Part shown: positions 1-7,522 of the stretch, piece after piece | How the letters are laid out: each line of letters starts with the position of its first letter | How positions within the stretch are numbered: the first letter of the stretch is position 1 | NCBI GenBank assembly: GCA_964444065.1 | Contig: CAYUFL010000045.1 | Span: 1 to 12,471, forward strand | Reading direction: 5' to 3' | DNA: 12,471 nucleotides | Origin: JBGMEA01 sp964444065 | GTDB taxonomy: Bacteria > Bacillota > Clostridia > Eubacteriales > Anaerofustaceae | Position numbers and translations under genes: made by a program | Notes under the pieces: generated by a model | The model's input: only the letters and a program-made list of their open reading frames with translations | What the model was told of the DNA's origin: nothing | Databases searched by the model: none

Positions 1-719
1 CGCAGCCTCGAAGCATAATCATTCGTTTTTTCCTGACCTTCAAAAGCGTCGATCCAGTCAATCGCTTCATCAACGGTGCGTATCATACGGTTGGCCAGGC
101 TATTGCAGAGTGTGAATTTCTTTTCATAGAAAAAATTACAATGCGATGCTTTATTGTTAAATTTACGAAGAGCCTTGGTTGCCGAACGTATTGTTTCAAT
201 AGAAGATTTATCGACATCATTTGCGTCAGATGATTCGTTGAGCCGCATTTTTTTCAATAATTCATCGAAAGAATTACTCAGTACATAATCAATTCCGAAA
301 TGTGATATGTATATTTGAAACATCAATTGACGCAAGCGTCTGTCAAGCTCGTTCAATTTCGGGTGAAGACGATTACAGTAATATTCTGAAACAGAATCAA
401 ATGAAATGATTGGTACGTATGTTTGACGGAAATTATTTTTTTCATTCATAATGGTACGATTGATTTCTTCGAGGCATTTGACGGATTCGTCATGATAGTG
501 ATGCAGTGCGATTACATCGCAATATTCGGCTGTCGGGGTTTCCCGAATTTCCACCGTGATGTGCGTATTATTAAAAAACCCTCTATAAATAAACGGATCC
601 GATTCATCCTGCATCGTCAGTGTAGGGAAAAACTCCAGCATGAGATCAGACAGTTTGTTATCGGTATTCGGTGCAGAATGTTCTTTTGATAAAAAAATAT
701 AACTATTACGCAACTCCAT
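1..719 (-). CDS. Hypothetical protein, N-terminal 239 residues (runs off the window edge)
   Basis: An uninterrupted minus-strand frame runs from an ATG at 719-717 to the window start. GGAGG lies six bases before this ATG. The ATG five bases further upstream (724) sits almost on top of the GGAGG, so 719 is the preferred start. The visible product is soluble, with no signal peptide or membrane helix. Residues about 20-75 look like a beta-rich segment (FIYRGFFNNTHITVEIRE). Residues about 100-228 look mainly helical. Near residue 188 is NNKASH, followed by a helix ending in DEAIDWIDAFEG. NNKASH resembles the RNxxxH signature of HEPN-fold domains except that the first Arg is Asn. That resemblance is weak and I do not assign a function. 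The gene is divergent from the ppx-ppk operon and has its own promoter candidate. That it is a real gene is fairly sure; its role is unknown. Confidence 0.8.
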   Translation of the reverse strand, partial: MELRNSYIFLSKEHSAPNTDNKLSDLMLEFFPTLTMQDESDPFIYRGFFNNTHITVEIRETPTAEYCDVIALHHYHDESVKCLEEINRTIMNEKNNFRQTYVPIISFDSVSEYYCNRLHPKLNELDRRLRQLMFQIYISHFGIDYVLSNSFDELLKKMRLNESSDANDVDKSSIETIRSATKALRKFNNKASHCNFFYEKKFTLCNSLANRMIRTVDEAIDWIDAFEGQEKTNDYASRL

Positions 720-778
720 TTCATACCTCCGCTGAGCATTGCGAAGCATCTCTACAATGCAAATACTAATTTTCGGTA

Positions 779-807
779 ATTATACATGAGACGTATGAAG
801 AAAGCAA
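779..807 (-). promoter_or_regulatory. Sigma-A-like promoter for the minus-strand hypothetical gene
   Basis: On the minus strand, TTGCTT (807-802) is followed after 17 bases by a perfect TATAAT (784-779). The start point would be near 772, giving a leader of about 50 bases before the ATG at 719. The -35 box is poor (3 of 6), but the spacing and -10 box are ideal. Confidence 0.5.
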
Positions 808-1301
808 TATGAAAAAAAACGAAATTTATAAAACATGGATACGTTTACATATTAATATAATTTTTAGACATTCATTTTTTCTTTTAAATAAGCCGAAATT
901 TCCAGGTCTCGGAAAATTTAAGAAACAACAAAAAAAATCATCAAAAATTAGAATAAATATATGGATTTTCAATATATTTCAGTTAAATATGTGCCTATGT
1001 CTTTTCGAGGCAGTACGCGCTTACCGCTGAAAGAGAATACTCAGATATATTGCTATCAATCAATCATGGATGAAATATTTTCGATTTGTGATAGAATAAA
1101 AATACAGAGAGTGATGTTTGAATGCAACATTACATAATATGATTCAATTTTATATCGCAATTGATCGTTGAATTGCTTAATCCTTAGAGATATAAATTGA
1201 AACAAGGAGCTCTTTTAAATAATCAGGGAAACAAGATCGTTTCATCGACGAACCAATGAGATAAATTTTTCGGATAAGGGATTTCGGCGATTTGATTTTA
1301 T
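808..1301. other. AT-rich intergenic stretch with no supported gene
   Basis: This spacer separates the divergent hypothetical gene and the ppx-ppk operon. A 73-codon plus-strand frame at 809-1030 has low-complexity Lys/Ile/Phe-rich content, no convincing ribosome site, and overlaps the promoter of the minus-strand gene, so I do not call it. A small inverted repeat (GCAATT and AATTGC, about 1158-1179) has no following T run. I see no tRNA, repeat array or other structure. Confidence 0.5.
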
Positions 1302-1329
1302 TTTACATATAATTCACATTTTTTTTACA
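1302..1329 (+). promoter_or_regulatory. Candidate Pho box (three 11-base-spaced TT(T/C)ACA repeats)
   Basis: TTTACA (1302-1307), TTCACA (1313-1318) and TTTACA (1324-1329) begin exactly 11 bases apart. PhoP in Bacillus and PhoB in Escherichia bind direct repeats with this helical-turn spacing, and the Bacillus PhoP consensus is TTAACA-like hexamers. The genes downstream make and degrade polyphosphate, a known Pho-regulated pathway in several bacteria. No matching fourth repeat is visible, and the stretch is T-rich, so chance is possible. Candidate -10 boxes are TATAAT at 1361-1366 (start near 1373, just before the ribosome site) or TATAGC at 1331-1336. Confidence 0.5.
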
Positions 1330-1360
1330 ATATAGCAATGCAGAAATCAACTGCCGTCTA

Positions 1361-1366
1361 TATAAT
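1361..1366 (+). promoter_or_regulatory. Candidate -10 box of the ppx-ppk operon
   Basis: A perfect TATAAT lies 23 bases before the chosen ppx start. There is no -35 match 16-18 bases upstream, as expected for an activator-dependent promoter, but the Pho-box repeats end 31 bases upstream, somewhat further than usual. If used, the transcript would start around 1373 with a very short leader containing the GAGGG ribosome site. Confidence 0.3.
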
Positions 1367-1388
1367 CAGAAAGGCGAGGGCAAAATTA

Positions 1389-2297
1389 ATGATGCACGCA
1401 GTTATCGATATCGGATCAAATACAATGCGGATGTCTGTTTATAACGTGACAAATGATAATCAAATCACGTTGATGTTTAACAAAAAGGAATTTGTCGGTT
1501 TAGCCGGATATGTGGATGAAACAAATCGTCTGTCATCAAAAGGAATCGAGAAAACAATAGCTGTACTTGATGAATTTAAGCAATTGCTGAAATCTCTTCG
1601 AATCAGAAATGCGCATGCATTTGCAACAGCGTCACTGCGAAATATCGATAATACGATAGAAGCAAAAAGGTTAATCGAAAGTGCAAGCGGGATGAGAATT
1701 CAAGTCCTCAGCGGAGAAGAAGAAGCACGTTATGATTACATCGGCGCTACCTTTCATGCTATGTTCGCAGATGGGTTGCTTATCGACATCGGTGGAGGGA
1801 GTACCGAAATTGCTTATTTCTGTAACAACAAAATTATAACCGCGGTTTCTTACCCGTTCGGGTCACTGAATATGTTTACAAGAAATGTGGCAGGAAATTT
1901 TCCTGATAAAGATGAAACCAAGATCATCCGAGACACGGTTCTGGCGTCTATCAGAGGTATGGATATCCCCATGCATCAGTCAATTCCTTCTGTAATATGC
2001 GGTGTTGGCGGTACCGTCAGAGCTGCTTGTAAATTAAATAACGATTTTTTTGATGCCGGTCGCAACAATCATTTGCTTCCGGTTAAGAATGTCAAAAAAA
2101 TGCTCAAATTTTTCGAAAAAGAAACAAGAGAATCAATTCTGAAGTTGGTGCAGATTGTTCCGGAGCGATCGCATACAATACTGCCCGGCATGATTGTGTT
2201 ACAGACGATTGCAAATTATTTCGATTGCTCAGAAATAAGAGTCAGCGAATTCGGCGTCAGAGAAGGTTACTTGATTTCGCACATCCTACATTTATAG
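1389..2297 (+). CDS. ppx: Ppx/GppA-family phosphatase (exopolyphosphatase-type, short form)
   Basis: The 302-residue product belongs to the sugar-kinase/Hsp70-like ASKHA superfamily. These enzymes release phosphate from the ends of polyphosphate or hydrolyse pppGpp to ppGpp. Visible motifs are the phosphate-1 loop VIDIGSNTMR (5-14), ATASLRN (79-85), the catalytic-Glu segment SGEEEAR (108-114), the phosphate-2 loop LIDIGGGSTE (131-140), GVGGTVRAACKL (205-216), and VSEFGVREGYL near the C-terminus. The length matches the two-domain short form and lacks the C-terminal helical extension of E. coli Ppx (about 510 residues). The start at 1389 fits the family N-terminus and has GAGGG eight bases upstream; a longer in-frame ATG at 1338 would add a non-homologous 17-residue tail. 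It is followed after ten bases by ppk, so the two are co-transcribed. Which substrate dominates cannot be told from sequence. Confidence 0.92.
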   Translation: MMHAVIDIGSNTMRMSVYNVTNDNQITLMFNKKEFVGLAGYVDETNRLSSKGIEKTIAVLDEFKQLLKSLRIRNAHAFATASLRNIDNTIEAKRLIESASGMRIQVLSGEEEARYDYIGATFHAMFADGLLIDIGGGSTEIAYFCNNKIITAVSYPFGSLNMFTRNVAGNFPDKDETKIIRDTVLASIRGMDIPMHQSIPSVICGVGGTVRAACKLNNDFFDAGRNNHLLPVKNVKKMLKFFEKETRESILKLVQIVPERSHTILPGMIVLQTIANYFDCSEIRVSEFGVREGYLISHILHL

Positions 2298-2301
2298 GAG
2301 A
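2296..2301 (+). promoter_or_regulatory. Ribosome binding site of ppk overlapping the ppx stop
   Basis: The ppx stop codon TAG is part of AGGAGA, seven bases before the ppk ATG at 2308. This arrangement favours translational coupling of the two genes. Confidence 0.75.
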
Positions 2302-2307
2302 AATAAA

Positions 2308-4479
2308 ATGACTGATTTACATGAAGTCAATGATAAAGCACAATATCGGTATATGCAAAACAGAGAACTCTCTTGGCTCAGATTTAACCAAAGAGTTTTG
2401 GAAGAAGCACAGGACGAATCGGTTCCGTTGATGGAACGTCTGAAATTCATTTCAATTTTCACGAGTAATTTGGATGAATTTTTTATGATACGTGTGGGCA
2501 GTTTGTATGATCTGTCTCAGGTTGATAATACAAGCATTGATAATAAAACGGGACTGTCGCCGAGCGAACAATTAGTACGAATATACAAAGCGGTGTTGCC
2601 GCTTTATGCCCAGAAAGACAGTGTCTACNNNNNNNNNNGACAGGTAAACAAGGAATTGAGCCAGTATGGTATACAATCCGTCAATTTTAGCGAACTCGAT
2701 GCGCAGGAATCCAAATTTCTCAGGAAATACTACAAAGACACTGTTTCCGAACTGTTATCACCTCAGATTGTTGACGCGCACCATCCTTTTCCCCATCTGC
2801 AAAATAAGGCGATTTACGTTGCGGCTTATTTGCAGGGAGAGAAAACCAGATTGCTGGGTTTTGTACCGATCCCCAAGGCACTGCCGGATATTGTTTTTCT
2901 TCCGGGAAACGGGGCAAGATATGTCCATATGGAACATCTGATACTGGAGAACGTAGAAACAATATTCGATATGTACCATGTCATCGATAAAACCTATTTT
3001 TGTATCACAAGAAATGCCGATATCACGGCTGACGATGACATTTTTGACGAAACGCAGGATTTTCGTTCTGCTATGAAAAAATTGCTGTCAAAAAGAAGGC
3101 ATTTGTCCATTGTACGACTGGAACTTGCACATAAAGTTTGCTCGCCGTTGGAAAATGTAATGTTGGATAAATTCGAAATAAAAAAGAATCAGGTTTTTTT
3201 CACAAAATCTCCAATGAAGATGGGTTATGTTTTTTCATTGCAGTCGCGTCTGTCAGCGGCAATCAGTAAAATATTGTATTATCCGAAATTCGAGCCGATA
3301 TCAACGGGATATCTTCATGAATCGGACAATATTTTTCGTTTGGTAAAGAAACATGATCAACTGCTGATCTATCCCTACGATAGCATGGATCTGTTTTTAG
3401 CTCTGATTAAACATGCTTCTGTTGACGCATCCGTTGTATCGATTAAGATAACGATTTATCGTTTGGCGCAAAAGGCCAGGTTGGTCGAATATCTCTGTAC
3501 TGCTGCAGAAAACGGAAAAGATGTTGATGTGATGATTGAGCTCAGGGCAAGATTTGACGAACAGAACAACATCGACTGGTCGGAACGACTGGAAGAAGCA
3601 GGGTGTCGTCTGACTTACGGGATCGATGAGTATAAAGTACATTCCAAAGTCTGCCTGATTACTTATAAAGAACGAAATACCATCAAATATATCACGCAAA
3701 TCGCAACGGGAAATTACAACGAAAAAACAGCGGAACTGTACAGTGATTTGTCATTGATTACAGCAGATACGCAGATCGGGGAAGATGCATTGGTGTTTTT
3801 CCGCAATTTATCCATTGGGAAACTGGACTACAGTTATCAGTGGCTTCTGGTTGCTCCTTATTCTCTGAAACCAAGGGTATTGGAGTTGATTGGCAGTGAA
3901 ACAAGAAAAGGCGCACAGGGCAGAATTGTTATGAAATTAAATGCGTTAACCGACAAGGATATTATTCTTGCTTTGTCTCAAGCATCCTGTGCAGGTGTCT
4001 CGATTGATTTGATTATACGCGGTATCTGTTGTATACTGCCCGGGGTCGAAGGATACACAGAGAATATCAGAGTGGTTAGTATCGTCGGCAGATTTTTGGA
4101 GCATTCGCGCATTTACAGCTTTGGAAAAGGTGAATTGCAGCATATCTACATATCATCGGCTGATTTAATGACCCGTAATACGACCAGACGAGTGGAGGTC
4201 GCGTGCCCGATTTTTGATCCGAGCATCAAAGAACAGATCAATCATCATTTGTATGTGATGTTGAAGGACAATGTCAAAGCAAGGATGATGGATTCAGACG
4301 GACGGTATGAACGCAAACCAATATCCGAATACTTGATCGATGCTCAGGACTATCAGATCAAAGAAGCTATTTCAAATGTAAATACGACAGAAAATAGCCG
4401 TGGCAATCGTTTGTTGAGCAAGAAAATGAAAAAAATCTTACATGATATGTTCATGAGAATGTCGAATTATTTCGAATAA
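2308..4479 (+). CDS. ppk1: Polyphosphate kinase (PPK1)
   Basis: PPK1 reversibly transfers the terminal phosphate of ATP to a growing polyphosphate chain through a phospho-histidine. The 723-residue frame aligns along its length with E. coli Ppk (688 residues). The N-terminal domain shows ELSWLRFNQRVLEEA (20-34) and SNLDEFF (53-59), which help form the nucleotide pocket. The C-terminal phospholipase-D-like domains carry KITIYRLA with R385, ELRARFDE with R415, the autophosphorylated His H445 in VHSKV, IATGNYNEKTA, and the second catalytic His H599 in LEHSR. These correspond to E. coli R375, R405, H435 and H592. Ten N (2629-2638) mask residues 108-111; both flanks are in the same frame and match the family, so this is an assembly gap rather than a gene defect. 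The gene follows ppx in one operon. No clear terminator is visible after it. Confidence 0.96.
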   Translation: MTDLHEVNDKAQYRYMQNRELSWLRFNQRVLEEAQDESVPLMERLKFISIFTSNLDEFFMIRVGSLYDLSQVDNTSIDNKTGLSPSEQLVRIYKAVLPLYAQKDSVYXXXXQVNKELSQYGIQSVNFSELDAQESKFLRKYYKDTVSELLSPQIVDAHHPFPHLQNKAIYVAAYLQGEKTRLLGFVPIPKALPDIVFLPGNGARYVHMEHLILENVETIFDMYHVIDKTYFCITRNADITADDDIFDETQDFRSAMKKLLSKRRHLSIVRLELAHKVCSPLENVMLDKFEIKKNQVFFTKSPMKMGYVFSLQSRLSAAISKILYYPKFEPISTGYLHESDNIFRLVKKHDQLLIYPYDSMDLFLALIKHASVDASVVSIKITIYRLAQKARLVEYLCTAAENGKDVDVMIELRARFDEQNNIDWSERLEEAGCRLTYGIDEYKVHSKVCLITYKERNTIKYITQIATGNYNEKTAELYSDLSLITADTQIGEDALVFFRNLSIGKLDYSYQWLLVAPYSLKPRVLELIGSETRKGAQGRIVMKLNALTDKDIILALSQASCAGVSIDLIIRGICCILPGVEGYTENIRVVSIVGRFLEHSRIYSFGKGELQHIYISSADLMTRNTTRRVEVACPIFDPSIKEQINHHLYVMLKDNVKARMMDSDGRYERKPISEYLIDAQDYQIKEAISNVNTTENSRGNRLLSKKMKKILHDMFMRMSNYFE
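2629..2638. other. Assembly gap (10 N)
   Basis: Ten undetermined bases fall inside ppk. Runs of exactly ten N are often placeholders, so the true length may differ, but a length that keeps the frame is implied because the downstream frame continues as PPK1 without a stop. Confidence 0.95.
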
Positions 4480-4658
4480 TTTATAACAAACATTAGCAGG
4501 AATGTATAACATGTATATTGATCTTAATCCAATACTGCAGATGACTTCGCCCTCTTCTCAGGGGTAACGTGGCACTGACGTAAAAAATTGATTGGCTGTT
4601 CTGTTGTGATTTAATCCGCACAACATAGAAAGAATTGTTTGAACCGATTAAAATATTG

Positions 4659-4687
4659 TTGACATAACGGGGTTCGTGCGATATATT
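4659..4687 (+). promoter_or_regulatory. Strong sigma-A-like promoter
   Basis: A perfect TTGACA (4659-4664), a 17-base spacer and TATATT (4682-4687, 5 of 6) form a near-consensus promoter, one of the two best in the window. Transcription would begin near 4694, about 260 bases before the MATE start, giving either a long leader or a separate short transcript. Confidence 0.6.
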
Positions 4688-4706
4688 GATTTCTGGACTA
4701 ATTCTA

Positions 4707-4775
4707 ATGAGTGGACGTAAATTCGTTTGCTATAAGGATGATACACTGCAAAAGAAAACAATCAAACTGTCTTAA
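4707..4775 (+). CDS. Possible 22-residue leader peptide or remnant ORF
   Basis: The frame reads MSGRKFVCYKDDTLQKKTIK followed by LS and a stop. It starts about 13 bases after the predicted start point of the 4659-4687 promoter and has ordinary, non-repetitive composition. The ribosome site is weak (only GGA about nine bases upstream). It could be a leader peptide for the MATE transcript, a gene remnant, or chance. I do not recognise it. Confidence 0.2.
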   Translation: MSGRKFVCYKDDTLQKKTIKLS

Positions 4776-4860
4776 TTTAGTAAGAATGTGTTTCATGTAA
4801 TCCGATGAAAAGACTGACTGCTCATTCTTTTGCTCTGCATCTTATTTCTCACAGAGTTTG

Positions 4861-4889
4861 TTGCCGCAAATGTGCCAATATGGTATATT
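4861..4889 (+). promoter_or_regulatory. Proximal promoter candidate for the MATE gene
   Basis: TTGCCG (4861-4866, 4 of 6), 17 bases, then TATATT (4884-4889, 5 of 6). Transcription would start near 4896, leaving a leader of about 60 bases before the ATG at 4956. Confidence 0.45.
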
Positions 4890-4955
4890 TATGGCGATAT
4901 TTATCCGTAAAAAGCAGGATGATAATGATCGTGATTGATTAGAAACGGGAGAGAT

Positions 4956-6287
4956 ATGAAAGACGAATTATTTAGGGATATGCCGATTCCACAGGCTGTT
5001 TTAAAATTAGTCATTCCAACAATGCTTGGGATGATTGTGACAATTATTTACAATATGGTCGATACTTTTTTTGTCGGGCAGACCGGAGATCCGATGCAGG
5101 TTGCCGCAGTCTCCCTTGCGTCGCCTATTTTTATGCTGCTGATGGCGTTCGGAAATATATTTGGCATCGGAGGCGCCTCTCTTATATCGAGACTGCTGGG
5201 AATGCAGCAGTCTGAGAAAATAAAAAATGTTTCTGCATTTTGCTTCTATGGGTGCGTTGTTGTCGGTTTATTGGCTACTGTCATATACCTAGCACTGATG
5301 CCGAAAATTATCGGTATGATCGGTGCCAGCGAACAGACATGGGCATTCGCGGAGCAATATTTGATCTATATTGCGTACGGGGCAGTTTTTGTTGTGATTC
5401 AGGCAGCCTTCGGTAACATCGTGAGATCGGAAGGTGCTGCAAAAGAAGCGATGATCGGAATGATGATCGGAACGATTGTCAATATTGTTTTGGATCCTAT
5501 TATGATTCTTACGTTGGGTATGGGGGTCTCCGGAGCTGCTATCGCCACAGTAATCGGCAATATCTGTTCCGTTGCGTATTACATTTATTATCTGAGCAAA
5601 AAAGAGACATTATTGTCAATTCATCCGAAATATTTTACTTTTCAAAAAGATATTGTAAAAGACGTTTTTTTCATCGGCGTACCTGCTTCGGTAAATAACG
5701 TTCTGATGAGCGTCTCAATGGTGGTGCTCAACAATTACGTTGCATCATATGGAGATATCGCTGTTTCTGCAATGGGCATTTCAAACCGTTTGTTTTTGCT
5801 TCTGATTATGTTGCAATTGGGAGTGGGAATGGGGATACAGCCGTTAGTCGGATATAATTATGCATCAAGGAATTATAGACGAATGAATGAAACCGTAAAA
5901 TTCGGTGGGTTGATCGGTGTAGTAATAGGGGTGTTGATTACAGGTATATTTTTTGTTTTTGCAGAACCATTGATCCGCCTGTTTATCGATAATGCGGATG
6001 TTGTTGCATATGGAAAATACTTTTTAAAAGCGCAGGTTTCAGTCGGTCCGATCATTGGTTTTATGTTTATATTCATGGGATCATTCCAGTCGATGGGAAA
6101 ATCTGTGCCGGCACTCGTATTGTCCGTTTCCCGTCAGGGATTTGCATTTTTCCCTATTATTATCATCGCGAATGCCGTGTTTGGCTTAAACGGTGTCGCG
6201 TGGGCGCAACCTGCTGCCGATGTCGTTTCTACCGTACTTGCAGGCACGATGTATTTTGCGTATTATAAGAAAGCACAACGAGAATGA
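4956..6287 (+). CDS. MATE-family multidrug/metabolite exporter (MepA/DinF-like)
   Basis: The 443-residue membrane protein matches the MATE family, which exports cationic drugs or metabolites in exchange for Na+ or H+. Hydrophobic segments are consistent with about 12 helices in two halves. Family features include PTMLGMIVTIIYNMVDTFFVG near residues 21-41, GIGGASLISRLLG, GNIVRSEGAAKEAM, the segment ending NIVLDPIMI, and GVSGAAIATVIGN, repeated more loosely in the second half (SMVVLNNYVASYG, MGIQPLVGYNYASRNYRR). ATG 4956 has GGGAG four bases upstream; a TTG at 4935 is a poorer start. The gene seems to stand alone. Its stop codon TGA is the first three bases of the adjoining IS element, so the original C-terminus may have been slightly longer; the length is nonetheless normal for the family (about 450). 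The substrate is unknown. Confidence 0.93.
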   Translation: MKDELFRDMPIPQAVLKLVIPTMLGMIVTIIYNMVDTFFVGQTGDPMQVAAVSLASPIFMLLMAFGNIFGIGGASLISRLLGMQQSEKIKNVSAFCFYGCVVVGLLATVIYLALMPKIIGMIGASEQTWAFAEQYLIYIAYGAVFVVIQAAFGNIVRSEGAAKEAMIGMMIGTIVNIVLDPIMILTLGMGVSGAAIATVIGNICSVAYYIYYLSKKETLLSIHPKYFTFQKDIVKDVFFIGVPASVNNVLMSVSMVVLNNYVASYGDIAVSAMGISNRLFLLLIMLQLGVGMGIQPLVGYNYASRNYRRMNETVKFGGLIGVVIGVLITGIFFVFAEPLIRLFIDNADVVAYGKYFLKAQVSVGPIIGFMFIFMGSFQSMGKSVPALVLSVSRQGFAFFPIIIIANAVFGLNGVAWAQPAADVVSTVLAGTMYFAYYKKAQRE

Positions 6288-6309
6288 ACTGCACCCCAAA
6301 AGTTAGACA
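6285..6309 (+). repeat. IS terminal inverted repeat, orfB-distal end
   Basis: Reading inward it begins TGAACTG, then CA, then CCCCAAAAGTTAGACA. It matches the other end at 23 of 25 positions, differing only at positions 8 and 9. Confidence 0.93.
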
Positions 6310-6318
6310 AATATTTAA

Positions 6319-7209
6319 TTAAGCAATAGCAAGGGATTGTTGCCTGTGAAGAGCAGGTGGCAAGCCTTTTAATTTTGACTTGATGCGATGGTTATTATAA
6401 TAATCCAAATATTAGATGAGCTCATCTTTGAATTGATTAAGCGAATCGAATTTTTGAAGATAAAGCAGTTCGCTTTTTAACAAACCAAAGAAGCTTTCCA
6501 TCACAGCATTATCCAGGCAGTTGCCCTTTCGACTCATGCCTTGTCGAAATCCTTTCTGCTTAAGTTTTTTTTGGTATCCTGTTGATATTGCCAGCCTTGA
6601 CTCGGAATGCAGGATCAGCTCGGTGTTATCAGCAATGGTTGCGAACGCCTTGTTCAGCATAGAAGTAACCACAGATAAAACAGGTCTATCCAAAATGGTG
6701 TGACTGATAATGTCTCTGCTGTATAGATCAAGAATCGGCGACAGATACAATTTCTGCCCAAACAGATTGAACTCTGTGACATCTGTGACCCATTTCAGGT
6801 TTGAAGCCTCGGCTCCAAAATCTCTTTGAAGCAGCTCGGGAGCAATTTTACCAACCTCACCTTTATAGGAGCGATATTTCTTCATCCGAACCTTACAGAC
6901 AATGCCCAATTCTTTCATTAGTCTTTGTACTGCTTTATGATTGATAGAATATCCGCGGTTGTGCAGCTCTTGTGTGATGCGACGGTAGCCATAGCATCCC
7001 TTATTTTGTGCATAAATCGCAGTGATCTGTTCTTTGATTTCAGTGTATTGATCCGATTGAGTTCGCCGCTTGACATAGTAGTAATACGTTGAGCGAGACA
7101 AACCGGATACTTCAAGGAGCAATAAAATTTTATGTTTACGCCTCAGCTCCCAGACCACTTGTGCTTTTTCACTTCGAGTTGCCGCCCTTGAATTAAGGCA
7201 TCCAATTTT
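6319..7209 (-). pseudogene. IS3-family transposase OrfB (DDE integrase domain), inactivated
   Basis: The frame opens at 7209 and runs without its own ATG (a GTG is at 7158). It encodes SEKAQVVWELRRKHK, an HTH_21-like segment (YAQNKGCYGYRRITQEL) and an rve integrase core with the Asp of WVTDVTEF, the Asp of ILDLYSR and the Glu of AVMESFFG. Two lesions are visible. First, the usual HSDQGWQYQ segment reads HSESRLAIST: one extra base near 6601 and one missing near 6580 put seven codons out of frame. Removing the extra base restores HSDQGWQYQ. Second, a TAA at 6414-6412 stops the frame at residue 248 counted from the GTG. The next 30 codons (YLDYYNNHRIKSKLKGLPPA and onward) are the normal family C-terminus, ending at TAA 6321-6319. 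A single GAA-to-TAA change explains this stop. Confidence 0.9.
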
Positions 7210-7486
7210 TTAAGTAATCGTTCTCCGCTCTGAGGCGTTGCACCTCTGCAATAAGGTCTACTTCTATTTGCTTATTCAGCTTCGGAGCTCTTATTTTGCT
7301 TTGGCGTCTACAACGTTCAAAATACAAGATTCCTCTATGTAGATGAGTTCCCATGAAGCTGCGCGTCTATGGGGCAGTCCAAATATGTATTCCGTTTCTT
7401 TATATGAAAGTTTCTCTTCACGCATCGTCTCGACTACCTGCTGTTTGAATTGCCCGTATACTTTTTATTTTTTTTCCTCTTGGCAT
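7193..7486 (-). pseudogene. IS3-family OrfA (helix-turn-helix protein), frameshifted
   Basis: The start MPRGKK (ATG 7486) is followed within an A-rich run by a frameshift. The homologous sequence continues in the next frame as VYGQFKQQVVETMREEKLSY, KETEYIFGLP and ASWE, typical of clostridial IS3-family OrfA. A second frameshift after YIEE near 7335 moves to the third frame: YFERCRRQSKIRAPKLNKQI, then a leucine-zipper segment DLIAEVQRLRAENDYLKN, ending at TAA 7195-7193. The A6 run at 7206-7211 lies where IS3 elements often use programmed -1 frameshifting. Here a -1 slip gives KKLDALIQ, which is the usual OrfA C-terminus, so a base may have been lost there as well. Confidence 0.85.
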
Positions 7487-7522
7487 AAATATACCCCCAA
7501 AATTATTTTCAGTATATCATAC

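Larger units (their letters stand above)
4480..4955. other. Intergenic region between ppk and the MATE gene
   Basis: The 476 bases contain two good plus-strand promoter candidates (4659-4687 and 4861-4889) and a few very short frames, one of 22 codons directly behind the first promoter. No tRNA, riboswitch consensus or intrinsic terminator could be recognised. The only hairpin noted (AAAAGA and TCTTTT, near 4806-4829) is purely A/T-rich apart from one G-C pair. Confidence 0.5.

Noticed and set aside
809..1030. 73-codon plus-strand frame in the first spacer
   Set aside because: Low-complexity Lys/Ile/Phe composition, no good ribosome site, and it overlaps the promoter of the minus-strand gene.
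1158..1179. Inverted repeat GCAATT/AATTGC as a terminator
   Set aside because: Six A/T-rich pairs with no T run after either arm and no gene ending nearby.
1338..1388. Upstream ATG that would extend Ppx by 17 residues
   Set aside because: The extension is not homologous to the family, contains the TATAAT at 1361, and lacks a ribosome site; ATG 1389 has GAGGG at the right distance.
4806..4829. Hairpin AAAAGA/TCTTTT as a regulatory structure upstream of the MATE gene
   Set aside because: Almost only A-T pairs with a 12-base loop; expected by chance in this composition.
6412..7158. Reading the 248-residue frame as an intact transposase
   Set aside because: It lacks the conserved C-terminal 30 residues because of a nonsense codon and carries an out-of-frame segment in the catalytic domain.
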